A DNA stretch of 64,000 nucleotides from Megalobrama amblycephala (Eukaryota > Chordata > Actinopteri > Cypriniformes > Xenocyprididae). The stretch lies in assembly GCF_018812025.1 (NCBI RefSeq), contig NC_063052.1, positions 23,934,226-23,998,225 on the forward strand, written 5' to 3'. A model generated the notes under the pieces. That model worked only from the letters and a program-made list of their open reading frames with translations. It had not been told where the DNA came from and ran no database searches. Shown here piece after piece: positions 1 through 11,978 of the stretch; the first letter of the stretch is position 1, and the number at the start of each line of letters is the position of its first letter. A program made the translations under genes and the position numbers.

Positions 1-853
1 TCGAATGTCACATGACCAAACTGGAAAACTAGTCTCATTGCATCCGCTTGTCAAAGAAAGTGTTAACAGCAGTATGAACTGACTGCATATCTGTGGACTG
101 TGGTAATCAGCAAAACTACCTAGTTCACATTGTTATAGGTGTTTTAAATATCTAAACGTTAGTGTGAAGAAGAAAAATTAAAAAAACTTTTTAATATCAA
201 TCTGCATATGTGGAGGACATCAGTTATGCTCATCTTTGCTCGGTTCTTTTAAGTTATCTTGAACAAAACAGCTAATTTTTTTCATGAAGCACATACAAAA
301 GACCTAAACTGGAAGCGATCTGATCTGTTTTACAGAATAGTAAAGATATAAGAAATGATTAAAAATAAATAGATAATGAGTTTCTGCAGTTGTACCTGTT
401 TTATAAAGCATCTTTTTTTTGTAATCAAAATGTAGATCAATGTCTAATATTGGCCTATATATTGCTTTCAGAATACTATGTATGTAATTATGGATAATCA
501 GTATCTGCTAAAAATTCCATAATGCATTCATCAGTGCACTCATTTTTCCCCCTGTTGATCTTGCATGTTAATATCTAAGATGGATCTGTAAAAACGGAGG
601 CTGCCGTTCAATCCTGATTGAACATTTTGTCACAGAGATGCTAGGAACTGATTGAATTTCTTCTCAGGAACACAATATATTGCTCTCACTGAATTTTTTT
701 CAGATTTTGAAGCACTTTCTCTGAGAGGTTTCACGTCAGTCATTTCAGATAGCCATAACTGTCCCGCATGGTCTCTCAAGAGTTTAGTGTGACCTCAGCG
801 TGACCTTTGAATGGTTAATGGATGAGTTGAGTAATATGTATTCTCACCATCAG
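1..853 (+). other. mrpl3 intron (partial)
   Basis: AT-rich sequence upstream of the first visible mrpl3 exon, ending in the acceptor at 852-853. I looked for the preceding exon of the family (the SHG-TK-HRRPG region) and could not find it here. No other feature is seen. Confidence 0.7.
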
Positions 854-1935
854 GATCCAGCGAAAGTTTTCAAAGGAAAGAAGATGCCAGGCAGGATGGG
901 AAACATATACGACACTGTACATGGATTGAAGGTACATCGATGAGATTGCACAAAATGCCTTTTTATATCTTTTAGAGATTGTTTGTATCCAAATATGTTG
1001 CTCAGTGTTATCATTTGTCCATAATCTAAATGCATGTTCTGCTGATACTACTTCTCTGCATTGCACTGTGCAGTTTAAATGCTGCATTGCAAATTTAGGG
1101 TAGCATACACACATAGTTCAGCTGTATCAAAATATCTTGTGCTTAAAAGGCACCTCTGCTGTAAAGTCACCTGGTGTCACAGTGAGAAAAATCATGTGTG
1201 AGCATTTGTAGTTTCACTAAGGTCTTTTCTCTGGCAGATATGGAGGGTGAACACCAAGTATAACGTCCTCTACGTCAACGGTTCTGTACCAGGTCACCGC
1301 AACTGTCTCGTTAAGGTAAAACGCGTCACACATACTCAAACTCTCAAGTATGCCAAGTCTCAAGCATAGGTAGAATATCTTTTTGAAGGTGAAGGATCTT
1401 CTCCATCTTTGCTTTCATCTTCTTTGCTTCTTTCTTCACTTTCAGCAACATTTAGCTAATGAAGAGTTATGTACTGTACGGTCCATGCCAGCACTAGCAC
1501 TGACCTTAACACGGTAGCGCACACTCTGAGTGATTCATCTATATCAATGCATAGAGGCAATTGTGTGTACAAAGTGCATCAGTGAATCGATCATATGTAG
1601 TCAGCGTTTTGTCTCTTAGAGTTTGCTTGCATACACATTTAACCGAAAGTTGAACTATCTCAAAGTTATTCAGCAAATGGACTCGATCATAGTACTTAGT
1701 CGATTGTAGTAAAAACAGCATTATAATCATGATTAAGAGGCAACTTTCTTCTCCAGTTGTCTAAACATTGTGCTTGCGTTCGCTCGATCAGGTCAGGGAC
1801 ACGGTTCTGCCCACTCGGTTTGAGAAGAACAAGAACCCGCCGTTCCCCACGTTCTTTGCTGATGGAGATGAAGAGCTCCCTGAAGACCTCTACGATGAGG
1901 ACATGTTCCAGTTTGGGGAGCCCATGCCTGAATGA
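854..1935 (+). CDS. mrpl3: mrpl3, last three coding exons (3' partial)
   Basis: C-terminal part of mitochondrial ribosomal protein uL3m, a component of the large subunit of the mitochondrial ribosome near the peptidyl-transferase region. Three exons with AG/GT borders are visible: 854-931 (26 codons, containing [13 protein letters not shown]), 1238-1315 (26 codons, containing [15 protein letters not shown]) and 1792-1935 (47 codons plus TGA, containing [14 protein letters not shown]). These match the C-terminus of vertebrate MRPL3 as I remember it, including the acidic tail that sets the mitochondrial protein apart from bacterial L3. The three exons stay in one frame. Earlier exons were not found in bases 1-853 and must lie upstream of the window. 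No lesions are seen. Confidence 0.93.
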
Positions 1936-2171
1936 GGTTGTGATCCCACAAGTCTTCTTGCTTACGCTGGTTTAAAGGACAGGGGCATGACGTGACCCTT
2001 GATCATCAGGGTCTTTCATCTAGTGGATTCAGCCTTGCTGAGCTGAAAGACTTTTAAAGAAGTGATTTTGTCAAGTACACACATATTCTGGTACAGAGTA
2101 AACTCATACTTCTGTATGAACAACTGGATCATGTTAAAGTGTCAAGCGCAGTTGTGTATTTAAACAATAAA
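1936..2171 (+). other. mrpl3: mrpl3 3' UTR
   Basis: Follows the TGA at 1933-1935. A canonical AATAAA lies at 2166-2171 and a second at 2221-2226, so the transcript probably ends between about 2185 and 2245. Confidence 0.7.
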
Positions 2172-2544
2172 TCCTGTTTGATATAATCTCTGCATTTCTT
2201 GTATTTTCATATGTTATAGCAATAAAATACACAGACACACACACATATATAATTCACTTAAATATTACTAATAAAATTATAATAATATGATTTCAGAGGC
2301 TCAGAGTTTGGAATTAAAGAAATACAGAGAATAATACATTTGACAATCAATGGTAAACCTCAATACTCAACATTAATACTGAAAGTAAACTTAAACTAAA
2401 CCCCTGTAGTCAATAATTTTATCTCTAAAAACTCATCTCTGATCACCAAAATGACATATTTAAAAAAAAAAATTCTGTGAAATTATGTGCCTTATCTTAA
2501 TGCCTTAAAATAGCTTGAATGTAACTCTACACCCTTGCCGCATT

Positions 2545-3517
2545 TAAAGGTGCCCTAGATTCAAAATTTGAATTTACCTTGGCATAGTTGTATAACAAGA
2601 GTTCAGTACATGGAAAAGACATACATTGAGTTTCAAACTCCATTTCTTTCTCTTTCTTATGTAAATCTCATTCGTTTAAAAGACTTCTGGAAAACACGCA
2701 GATCTCAACATAACACCGACTGTTATGTAACTGTTATGTCGGGGTTACGCACCAATATTTGCATATGCCAGCCCATGTTGCCAACATTATGAAAGGCATT
2801 AGACAAGGGCAGCCAGTAACGTCTGGATCTGCACAGGTGAATCAACAGACTAGGTAAGCAAGAACAACAGCGAAAATGGCAGATGGAGCAATAATAACTG
2901 ACATGATCCATGATAGCATGATATTTTTAGTGATATTTGTAAATTGTCTATCTAAATGTTTTTTTAGCATGTTGCTAATGTACTGTTAAATGATGTTAAA
3001 GTTACCATCGTTTCTTACTGAATTCACGAAGACGAGCCATCGCTATTTTCATTTTTAAACACTTGCAGTCTGTATAATTCATAAACACAACTTCATTCTT
3101 TATAAATCTCTCCAACAGTGTAGCATTAGCCGTTAGCCACGGATCACAGCCTCAAACTCATAGAGAATCAAATATAAACATCAAAATAAATACTATACTC
3201 ACATAATTCGAAGCATGCATACAGCATGCATGACGAACATCTTGTAAAGATCCATTTGAGGGTTATATTAGCTGTGTGAACTTTGTAAATATGCTGTAAT
3301 ATAATCGAGAGCTCGTGTGGCAGGGAGCACGCGAATTAAAGGGGCGGCACGCTGAAAAAATCAGTGCATAGTTAATGATGCCCCAAAATAGGCAGTTAAA
3401 AAAATTAATTTAAAAAAAATCTATGGGGTATTTTGAGCTGAATCTTCACAGACACATTCAGGGGACACCTTAGACTTATATTACATCTTGTGAAAAAGCA
3501 TTCTTGGGCACCTTTAA
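2545..3517. mobile_element. Non-autonomous DNA transposon, TIR TAAAGGTGCCC
   Basis: The left end reads TAAAGGTGCCCTAG and the right end GGGCACCTTTA, an inverted pair of 11 bases. The last ~100 bases (from about 3420) closely resemble the right end of the element at 48592-50278, so the two belong to related families. No intact transposase is seen. Confidence 0.7.
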
Positions 3518-3835
3518 TAAACTTTACATCTCATATATTTCAATGGGGCATCTTGCTTTATTAATATTTATTATATATTTTTTTTAAATAACCAGACTTT
3601 AATAACATGTGGGTAGATCCCTCGAGTGCAACTGATGACGCTTTGAAGTTACGCTAAATGGAGCGAGGATATCATTTCACTTAATTCAATTCCTCTGTCC
3701 TCGCTTCTTTTCCTTGTGTCCTTCCCTCACATCCTGAAGGGGTGGAGCTAAGACGCGAGGAAAGGAAGCGAGGAAAGGAAACGAGGATGCACAAATAAGA
3801 ATTGAGAAGCACCCCCGGAACTATGAATATGATAA
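3518..3835. other. Intergenic, no gene seen
   Basis: AT-rich spacer with a purine-rich run of repeated GCGAGGAAAGGAA-like words at about 3755-3785. No coding signal. Confidence 0.6.
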
Positions 3836-4254
3836 TAGACCCTTTTCACGTTTCCGGGTTTCTCAGAAGCGGAAGTCGTCATAGTTGGGTAAACTTTTAT
3901 AGAGGTGAATGAGAGACTTCATTAAATATATTTTTTTTGTGTTTCCATTTGTGCAAATAGCAAAAGGAAACCTTCACAACAGTGTTTTCACAATTTTCAA
4001 AAAGAGGAAAAAATAGAGAGCGATTGATAACGGCAGTAATTTTTACCGTCACTCCCTGTTGCTGTATTAGAAACACCCTCACAGCAGCATTAACTATTTT
4101 TTTTTTTTTTTTTTGTAATTTGATGCAGAGATAATATAATACTAAGTATAGAGTTGTATAAATGTACATAATTTAAAAAAAAAAATGACAATACTAAAAA
4201 ATTTTTTTTAAAAAAACGTTAAAATGCGTCATCATAGTCTGTGAAAAGTGTCTA
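3836..4254. mobile_element. Small MITE, TIR TAGACCCTTTTCAC
   Basis: About 420 bp bounded by TAGACCCTTTTCACG on the left and CTGTGAAAAGTGTCTA on the right, which are inverted copies with one or two mismatches. The interior is AT-rich with a T15-18 run at about 4097-4114. No coding capacity. Confidence 0.65.
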
Positions 4255-5037
4255 TTAGCCCTGCCTCCACTCACTCGCACGAGCTCAGTCAAGATCCACT
4301 CAGTCAACTTACTGAGGTAAATGCTGCACAATGGTATCACTTTTTTCAACATCGGACATATAACGGTAATATGATTAGCATTTTGCTTGACTATGTTATC
4401 AAACAGCTAATAATGTGTTGCTAATGTTACACAAACCATGTTCACATACACGAGTCAGATAGCTGCCTTCTAATAATCAGTATCCTTAGAAACCGCTTTG
4501 AACATCTCAGAACGTCAGTGGAGAAAGGGATATAGTTCATCATAACATTATAATATGCATCATACACACGCCATATTGCTAAATCTACCCAATATTTCAT
4601 ATCAACAGAAAAAATATACCTGGATAACCTTCTTTTAGACTCCCTTGAGTGGTCTTTTAATGATATGCTAAAGTCCGCCGGCACATTACTGTCTATGGCA
4701 CATTGACGTGATTGGTAACAAGGTAGTTTGTGACGTCAGAAAATGTGGGTTTAAGACTGTCTTTGGTTTACTGCAGTTTTAAAGAGAAAATACAATGGTG
4801 TTGACATGAATTTGCACATGGTTTGTCTTAAAGTATGTTAAAATCACCAAATAGACATATGAACAACTTTAAAAAACTTGATTTTCACCACAGGGGGACT
4901 TAAATATTAAACTAAAACTGCATGCACACATGCATCTTCAAAGAGTTATTTCGATTTGTGTGAGTTCAAAACATTTGATACAAGTGATAAATCTGCTCTC
5001 CTAATTTGATCATGTTTTTCTGAATCTCACCTGTAAT
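4255..5037. other. Intergenic, no gene seen
   Basis: Non-coding AT-rich sequence between two transposon-like elements. It may contain further repeat fragments that I cannot delimit. Confidence 0.5.
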
Positions 5038-6091
5038 TAAAGGTGCAATATGTAAAATTTCTGACCGCTGGGGGTCGCTAGATGCCTATTCAAAACAAAG
5101 GCGTAGCTTTGCAATGCCAAGTTTGAGCACAGAATCTTGGGACATGTGGTCTTCACCTCACAGCCGGTGCAAAAGAATAGGGATAGGACTAGTGCAGAAA
5201 TCATGTTCATGGAAGCGATTATTAACGTTACTGTAGTATGAAGCAGAACAGGGCCGAGTGTTGTGGGAACTGAACAAGGCCGCTAGAGGGATTGCACAAC
5301 ACACGCCTCACGAGCAGCAGAACTTTTATTATGACACAGTCGCCGGCGCCACTTCCGCTTTTCCGGTCATGAGTATGAGGTAACACAGCTCTGTTTATCA
5401 TATAGGCATATAGGATACATTTGAGAGTGTTGAAAATGATGTTATAACGTTACTCTGTGCGTTCGCTCGGCAGCTGCTGTGAGACACTTGTTTGAGACAC
5501 TGCAGTAAGATAGATTGATTTTAGAATATCATATTAAATGCTGGATGGCTTGTGTTGATAAATGGCATGGAATTAATTTTAAAACGTATGATGGAGAAAA
5601 TTCTGTATTACTGTTACTAAAAATAAAGCTGCATCTGATTATGCTATGTTATCTACTAGACAAAATAGTGTTTTTCTTTGAGGCATGGTAAAGCATGGTA
5701 CTCGCAAAAAAAAAAAAAATCAAGAAAATTAGATTTAAACAATAAATCTAAACGTGTTGAGCGATATACATAATTAGTTTTCTGTCTATAAACGCAACCA
5801 AACAGTTGTTCCCTTGTCTATTAAAACATGTAATATATTAAAGCATCTTTGGTGTTTCCATGGTTTTTACAAAATAAAACCGGAAACCGAGGGTAACGCG
5901 GGTATGACGCAATTGACAGGCGGCGACTCACACGTCCCGGAGCCTTGGTTAAAATTGCAATTTTCTACTATTCTTTTACAAATAGTTGGAAACATTTGTT
6001 ATTCTAAGTACTCTAGTGAACAAAATATATAACACTGGCCTAGTGGTTTTTGGATATTTTACTGCAAAAATCTTAAACATTGCACCTTTAA
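5038..6091 (+). mobile_element. Non-autonomous DNA transposon, TIR TTAAAGGTGCAATATG, copy 1
   Basis: Bounded by TTAAAGGTGCAATATGTAAA and CATTGCACCTTTAA. A second copy lies in the opposite orientation at 34930-35891, and the two can be matched along most of their length. Both contain a short open frame with the shared peptide GNAGMTQLTGGDSHVPEP (here about 5910-5945), but nothing resembles a transposase. Confidence 0.8.
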
Positions 6092-6814
6092 GTCTGCTAA
6101 TTGATTATTAAATCTCCTTAATATACAGTAAGTTTTTGTGAGTGTGTACTTTGTAAAAGGTGTCAGCATTTCTGGACTTCTTTGACAATATGCTTGATGG
6201 ACATAAAGTTGCAAATACATCAAACTGACAGCAAAACTTTGTAAGGATACCCTGATGGGACACACTGTGCTGACCTCTGTGCATTAGAGAAGAGAGCGGG
6301 AGATGGAGGCATAGTCGGAAGGATGAATAGATGCTGACAATGGTTGACATTTCTCCCTCTCTCTCTAAGTGAGGGGAATAAATCAAGGCATTAATGTTGC
6401 ATGAGTTAAAGCTCACTGACGAAGTGTGTGTGGAAGTGTGTGTAGATGGAGTGGCTACATTAGAGTCCAAAGCCTTCAAACCCTGTTTGTTACACACAGC
6501 TGTATACTACATAGTAGAAAGGTCACGTAAACACTTTATATGTACGTTTTCTTATCTGCATCCTATTTGTCATTTTCTAAAGAAACATCAGCATAGTAAT
6601 GGATGCAGCTAGTGGACATTTTCTGGAGGTAACAAAAACAAAAAACAAAAAGGTACTCAAACTAACAATCTTTTAAACATGTTATTTAACCAGAATTTTT
6701 ATTTTAATGGGAAAAGTAAAAATGCTGTAATAGCCTGTTAACTAATTAAATTACCATATACTGAATATAGTGAAATACAACTTATCAACATTTAAAGATT
6801 AAAAAAATAAATAA
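6092..6814. other. Intergenic, no gene seen
   Basis: AT-rich spacer without recognisable coding or RNA features. An (AAAT)n run lies at about 6805-6822. Confidence 0.5.
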
Positions 6815-6931
6815 ATAAATAAATGAACACTTATTCAACAAGGATGCATTAAATTGATGAAAAGGGACCGTAAAGACATTTATAATGTTACAAAGGATTT
6901 CTATTTCAAATAAATGTTCTTTTGAACTTTA
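6815..6931. repeat. Fragment of a dispersed repeat (AACAAGGATGCATTAAATTG family)
   Basis: Resembles, in one orientation or the other, segments at about 30830-31330, 47855-47955, 56030-56150 and inside 56858-58187. The Tc1 element at 6932-8064 abuts it directly. Confidence 0.6.
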
Positions 6932-8064
6932 TACACTCTATATCATCAACTCTTCTGGGAAGGCTTTCCACAAGGTTTAGGAGTGTGTTTATGGGAATTT
7001 TTGATTGTTCTAGAAGCGCATTTGTGAGGTCAGGCAGTGATGTTGGTGAGAAGGCCTGGCTCGCAGTCTCCACTCTAATTCATCCCAAAGGTTTTCTATC
7101 GGGTTAAGGTCAGGACTCCGTGCAGGCCAGTCAAGTTCCTCCACACCAAACTCACTCATCCGTGTCTTTATGGACCTTGCTTTGTGCACTGGTGCGCAGT
7201 CATGTTGGAACAGGAAGGGGCCATCCCCAAACTGTTCCCACAAAGTTGGGAGCATGAAATTGTCCAAAATGTCTTGGTATGCTGAAGCATTAAGAGTTCC
7301 TTTCACTGGAACTAAGGGGTGAAGCCCAACTCCTGAAAAACGACCCCACACCATAATCCCCCCTCCACCAAACTTACACTTGGCACAATGCAGTCAGGCA
7401 AGTACCGTTCTCCTGGCAACCACCAAACCCAGACTTGTCCATCGAATTGCCAGACAGAGAAGCATGATTCGTCACTCCAGAGAATACGTCTCCACTGCTC
7501 TACAGTCCAGTGGCGGCGTGCTTTACACCACTGCATCCGACGCTTTGCATTGCACTTGGTGATGTAAGGCTTGAAAGCAGCTGCTCGACCATGGAAACCC
7601 ATTCCATGAAGCTTTCTACGCACTGTTCTTGAGCTAATCTGAAGGCCACATGAAGTTTGGAGGTCTGTAGCAATTGACCCTGCAGAAAATTGGCGACTTC
7701 TGCGCACTGTGTGCCTCAGCATGCGGTGACCCCGCGCTGTGATTTTATGTGGCCTACCACTTTGTGGCTGAGTTGCTGTTGTTCCCAATTGCTTCGACTT
7801 TGTTATGCTACCACTAACAGTTGACCGTGGAATATTTAGTAGTGAGGAAATTTCACAAATGGACTTATTGCACAGGTGGCAACCTATCACGTTACCACGC
7901 TTGAATTCACTGAGTTCCTAAGACCCATTCTTTCGCAAATGTTTGTAGAAGCAGTCTGCATGCCTAGGTGCTTGATTTTATACACCTGTGGCCATGGAAG
8001 TGATTGGAACACCTGAATTCAATGATTTGGAGGGGTGTCCCAAAACTTATGGCAATATAGTGTA
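6932..8064 (-). mobile_element. Tc1/mariner-family transposon (defective)
   Basis: About 1.13 kb, bounded by TACACTCTATATCATC on the left and CAATATAGTGTA on the right. The outermost bases are inverted copies (TACACT-TATA), as in fish Tc1-like elements, with terminal TA dinucleotides that fit the usual TA target. The transposase lies on the minus strand between the ends and is frameshifted. Confidence 0.85.
7010..7890 (-). pseudogene. Tc1-like transposase, one frameshift
   Basis: Reads right to left in two frames. The first (7890 to about 7370) carries the N-terminal helix-turn-helix region with a GRPHKITARG linker and the first catalytic Asp in WSDESCFSVW. The second (about 7370 to 7010) begins at [10 protein letters not shown] and carries the second Asp in [11 protein letters not shown] and the third acidic residue in [15 protein letters not shown], so this is a DDE-type transposase. 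A one-base loss around 7365-7377 explains the break, because the second frame picks up exactly where the family sequence expects. The C-terminus is cut short by a stop at about 7010. A single autonomous product is not predicted. Confidence 0.9.
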
Positions 8065-8139
8065 TGTAGTATATGTTTAGCAAACTGTCTTTTTTTTCTA
8101 TTTTTAATTTAAAATGTAGCATGTAGTATGTAGCATATT

Positions 8140-8909
8140 GCATTACTCCCTAAAAAAGTAACTAATTGCATTACATAGTTACTTTTTATAAAAAGTAATG
8201 CATTACATTACTTTTGCAATACTTTTTCTCACCTGGGCTGGCTTGGTTGTTTGTTTTTTAATAACAACAAAAAAGTTCTATTTTTGGCCCTTTCACACCA
8301 AAAGTGAAATGAATGAGCCTCAGGCTGACGGTAATGCATATTTACGACTGTACAGTAGAGGGTGCAGCTCAAACAAACCTTTCAGCTGTGCTGCCATTCT
8401 GGATTAAAGAAGAACGGGATACAGGAGAAGGAAGTTCAACACTCTTATTTCTAAATCTAATCTAAAGTAATTTTTGCTTATTGGTATGGTTGAATTAGAT
8501 AATTGAAGGTCAGCAGCAAAGACATCGGTTAATAAAATGAGATTAAATACATAAACTATATTTGTGTAATTTAATATAGTTACATGTTTGCGTAAAATTC
8601 TGAGATTTCACTAGTATTTTTATTCATTTTGAGGAATACTGAATGTCTTCGTGCAAGTAAGATGAGTAAATGCATGTTCACATTTAGTCTAGAACTACAA
8701 TAACCATCATGTTTACACAGCGCACACAACACCTCTGCACTTTATTTCTCTCAACATGAGGACAGGAGAGCTGTCAGTCAATAAATGTGAAAAAGTAACT
8801 TAGATATTTTGTTGTACATTGAAAAAGTAATGCGATACTTTACTAGTTACTTGAAAAAGTCTGATTACGTAACTCAAGTTACTTGTAATGCGTTACCCTC
8901 AACACTGGT
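8140..8909. mobile_element. Non-autonomous DNA transposon of the GTAATGC/ACTTTTT-rich family
   Basis: Both ends are rich in GTAACT, TAATGCATTAC and AAAAAGTAA words in inverted arrangement. The right end finishes GCGTTACCCTCAACACTGG, which I recognise as a common fish DNA-transposon terminus. The left boundary is uncertain by a few tens of bases. The family shares vocabulary with 10551-10838 and 38046-38737. Confidence 0.6.
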
Positions 8910-10550
8910 AGCATGTTTTTAACAACAACACATGAATTAAAAGTTTGCATTGAGATTAATTTTAACAATATTTTTCATTAAATGACATGTATTGCCTTAG
9001 TTAATTTCAGATTTATTGGACAACATGTAAAAAAAGAGCCTCAGCTTTACAAGAAAATTAGGTTGGTATATTATTATTATTAAACTATATAGGCTTATCA
9101 TTTTATAAACTACAATTACAGTGATGACTTCACTGTAATGTATGAAACTTTTGTATGTATGTACTTTTCATGGTTAATAAAAAATGTTGGAAACCAGCTG
9201 CCAGTATACTGTAATTTCAACAAGATTTCAACCGTTTCAAAGTCATTAGCCTTGGAATGTCTGAGGGCAACAGTTGTGCTTTCTTAAAGTTAACAAGCTA
9301 TGCGAGCCTCATGCATAATAACAGAGCTGTCACATATTGTGTTCATCTATTATTCAGTCAGAAAACCTTCCTCTGCCGTCTGTTTGCACTACAGTTTGGA
9401 GACACCATCTTAAGCGTGTGCACTGTGCATTACATTTTACAACCAAGTCTTAATTTCTGCTTAACTTCCCTTTTGCTCTGCTGTTAGTTTTTTCCCATCA
9501 TGATTCACAACTGTCAGCATGGATTTCTTAGATAAGATGTGAATGTTGGCCGTTTAGTTATGTGTCTATTTATAACAATTCATGTTTTATGAAATGTGAC
9601 ATGATAACGCTGCTTTGTTCAAGGGACCCGGATTCTGTCAGAAAAGACTATAGCACATCGAGGGTCTTACGATGTGGTCCATTAAGATTTAACCTGTATA
9701 AATCCTCACAGACCCACATACGCATGTGTCAGATGCCTGACCTAGTAATATGTTTTTGGGCTCTTCGTACACATACATAATGCAAAGAGTTTTTCTAATC
9801 TCAGTACCATCATCACATGAGTGAATTCCCTGATGTCAGCACTGCACTAAAAAACTGTCTTATCAAGCTTGCATGGTACTCGGTTATACTCAGTCCAGAC
9901 ACACGTGCAAGCACAACAGTACACACCAGCAGAACCACGGGGTCTTGATTCTCTAACCCCCCACCCCCCCATGGCACATCTGCGCCCTTGCAGAGTATGT
10001 AGGGGTGTGTGTGGACCCCAGTGAGAGCATAATGCCAAATGCCTTGCCAATCTCCCAATCTCCCAATCTCCCAATCTAATCCTCTGAACACACACACATC
10101 CTGTCCCTCCAGATTTCCGCCCCAAATCGCTCTTGATCACTCGACTGAACCTCACAGCGGTCACACCCCCTCCTGTAACCACACCTGCTCAGCACAGCAC
10201 CCCTCCTCTGCATACACACTTACACACACATCTCTGCCAGATGTGGATTGAACAAGATATACTGTAAAAGCCAAAGAAGTGCACTGGTATCCATGTATGT
10301 CAATAGTCAGAGTGTTAAAAAAACAAGGGAGGTCATTAACAGTGAATGATGGCTCATTAAAAAGAGATAGTTTAAGCAAAAAAAAAATTAATTAAATAAA
10401 AACTTACTTTTTCTTCTGTGAAACGTAAAAATTATATTTTGAGGAACTTTAACACTGTTTTGTCTAAACAAAGTCAATGGGGTCCAAAACAACATCGGCC
10501 CCCATAATATAACAATGTGTTTGCGTTATTAGAATGTAATTTGCGGTTAT
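8910..10550. other. Intergenic, no gene seen
   Basis: No supported gene. A short array of a 9-base unit (CAATCTCCC, about 3.5 copies) lies at 10047-10077, and C/G-rich runs at 9957-9970. Open frames across 9813-10250 are in low-complexity sequence without splice or domain support. Confidence 0.5.
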
Positions 10551-10838
10551 GTCAAAAAAGTAATATGATTACATGTTACTTGTAATGCATTACTTACTTG
10601 TAACATCAAAAATTAATCTGATTATGTAATGCATATTACTTGTAATGCTTTACTTTACTCCTTACATCAAAAAGTTATCTAATTATGCAATGCATGTTAA
10701 TTGTAATGCCTTACTTTACTCATTACTACAAAAAGTTATCTTATTACATAATGCATGTTACTTGTAATGTGTTACTTTACTCATTACATCAAAAAATTAT
10801 CTAATTATGTAATGCATGTTACTTGTAATGCATTATCT
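10551..10838 (+). repeat. 61-bp minisatellite, about 4.7 copies
   Basis: The unit is built around ATGCATGTTACTTGTAATG, then TTACTTTACTCATTACATCA and AAAAGTTATCTAATTATGTA. Successive units start near 10560, 10625, 10686, 10747 and 10808 and differ by scattered substitutions. The unit uses the same words as the termini of the transposon at 8140-8909. Confidence 0.8.
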
Positions 10839-11062
10839 ACATATTCTGAGTTGTATCTTCACCAGATCTTTGATGGAATCATATCCTCATGGTCAGATAT
10901 CAAAGACATGTAATGTTCAACTTGCAAATGAAGTTCTTCTCCATCTGCTGGTCAAACAGGAACAAACTCAATTTCGTTTGCAATAACAGAAGCTGTATTA
11001 TATTTTTTTTTTGTATATATTTTATAGTTTTCACATGAATATCATTTTATTCATTGGTTTGG

Positions 11063-11978
11063 TAAAGCTGCAGTCCATAAGTTTTGCCTCTTTGTCGCCA
11101 TCTCTGTTTGAAACCTGCAATTGCAGTTATTTGCGGAATTATCATCTTTACGTGGGTTGTGCATCGACACGGCTTCTCAGCGCGGATGAATCTAATGTTT
11201 GCTGTCAGTCACCACATCGGTGTGGATACTGTACTTCGGAATCACAGATTCTACATCTTGGAAGTATGACCAAAAATAAGAATTTTCACCAGAAAATGTC
11301 GTCTGAACAAGTAAGTAACATGTCTGCCACTTTTGTTATGACCAACTGAGAAAAAAAGCATTACAATCGCGCTGCCAATGGTGATTAAATCGAATGATCA
11401 CTTAGCTCGGATCACGTCAATCCGTGCAAATTATTATTATTGTTATACTTTGTTCTCAAATTATTAATGTTAACAACATCAGCATTGCATGATTGTGTAT
11501 TTAGTGTGTATTAGCGTTACCCATAGATTTCAATTTCTGTAGCCACTCTGCAGTCTGAAGTCTTTTGCTTTTGACTACGGGTGAATCTCCAGTTGTCACT
11601 TGATGATTGTCATTTGGATCTTTCTGGATTACAATCCGCCATCAAAATGATAAGTTTAATTATTCCATCTGCTGTGAGAAAAGGCAATAAATGATATGCT
11701 ACCAGCAGCATCCTCTCATGCCATATAGCCTACTAGCTGGGACTCCTACTTCATGTAAACACACGTGACATAATGGCGCAAAGACAAACGGCTGCATGCT
11801 CGAATTTCCCACAGAAACCCACCAGTACCGAATTTATTATAAAACGTTATTACACGCTTACTGTTGTGAATCGGGCTAAGGTAAGAAGATAGTTTTGAAC
11901 ACTGGCTGGTTATGTACTTGCTCAAAAATTGATTTTGGATAATGTTTAACCAAAAAAAGTTACAGACTACAGCTTTAA
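11063..11978. mobile_element. Non-autonomous DNA transposon, TIR TAAAGCTGCAGTC
   Basis: The left end TAAAGCTGCAGTCCATAAG and the right end GTTACAGACTACAGCTTTA are imperfect inverted copies. About 0.9 kb with no transposase. The interior has open frames of about 60-110 codons that I regard as chance. Confidence 0.7.

Noticed and set aside
10047..10077. Short regular repeat considered as a CRISPR-like array
   Set aside because: Direct 9-bp units without spacers in a vertebrate genome; a simple tandem repeat.
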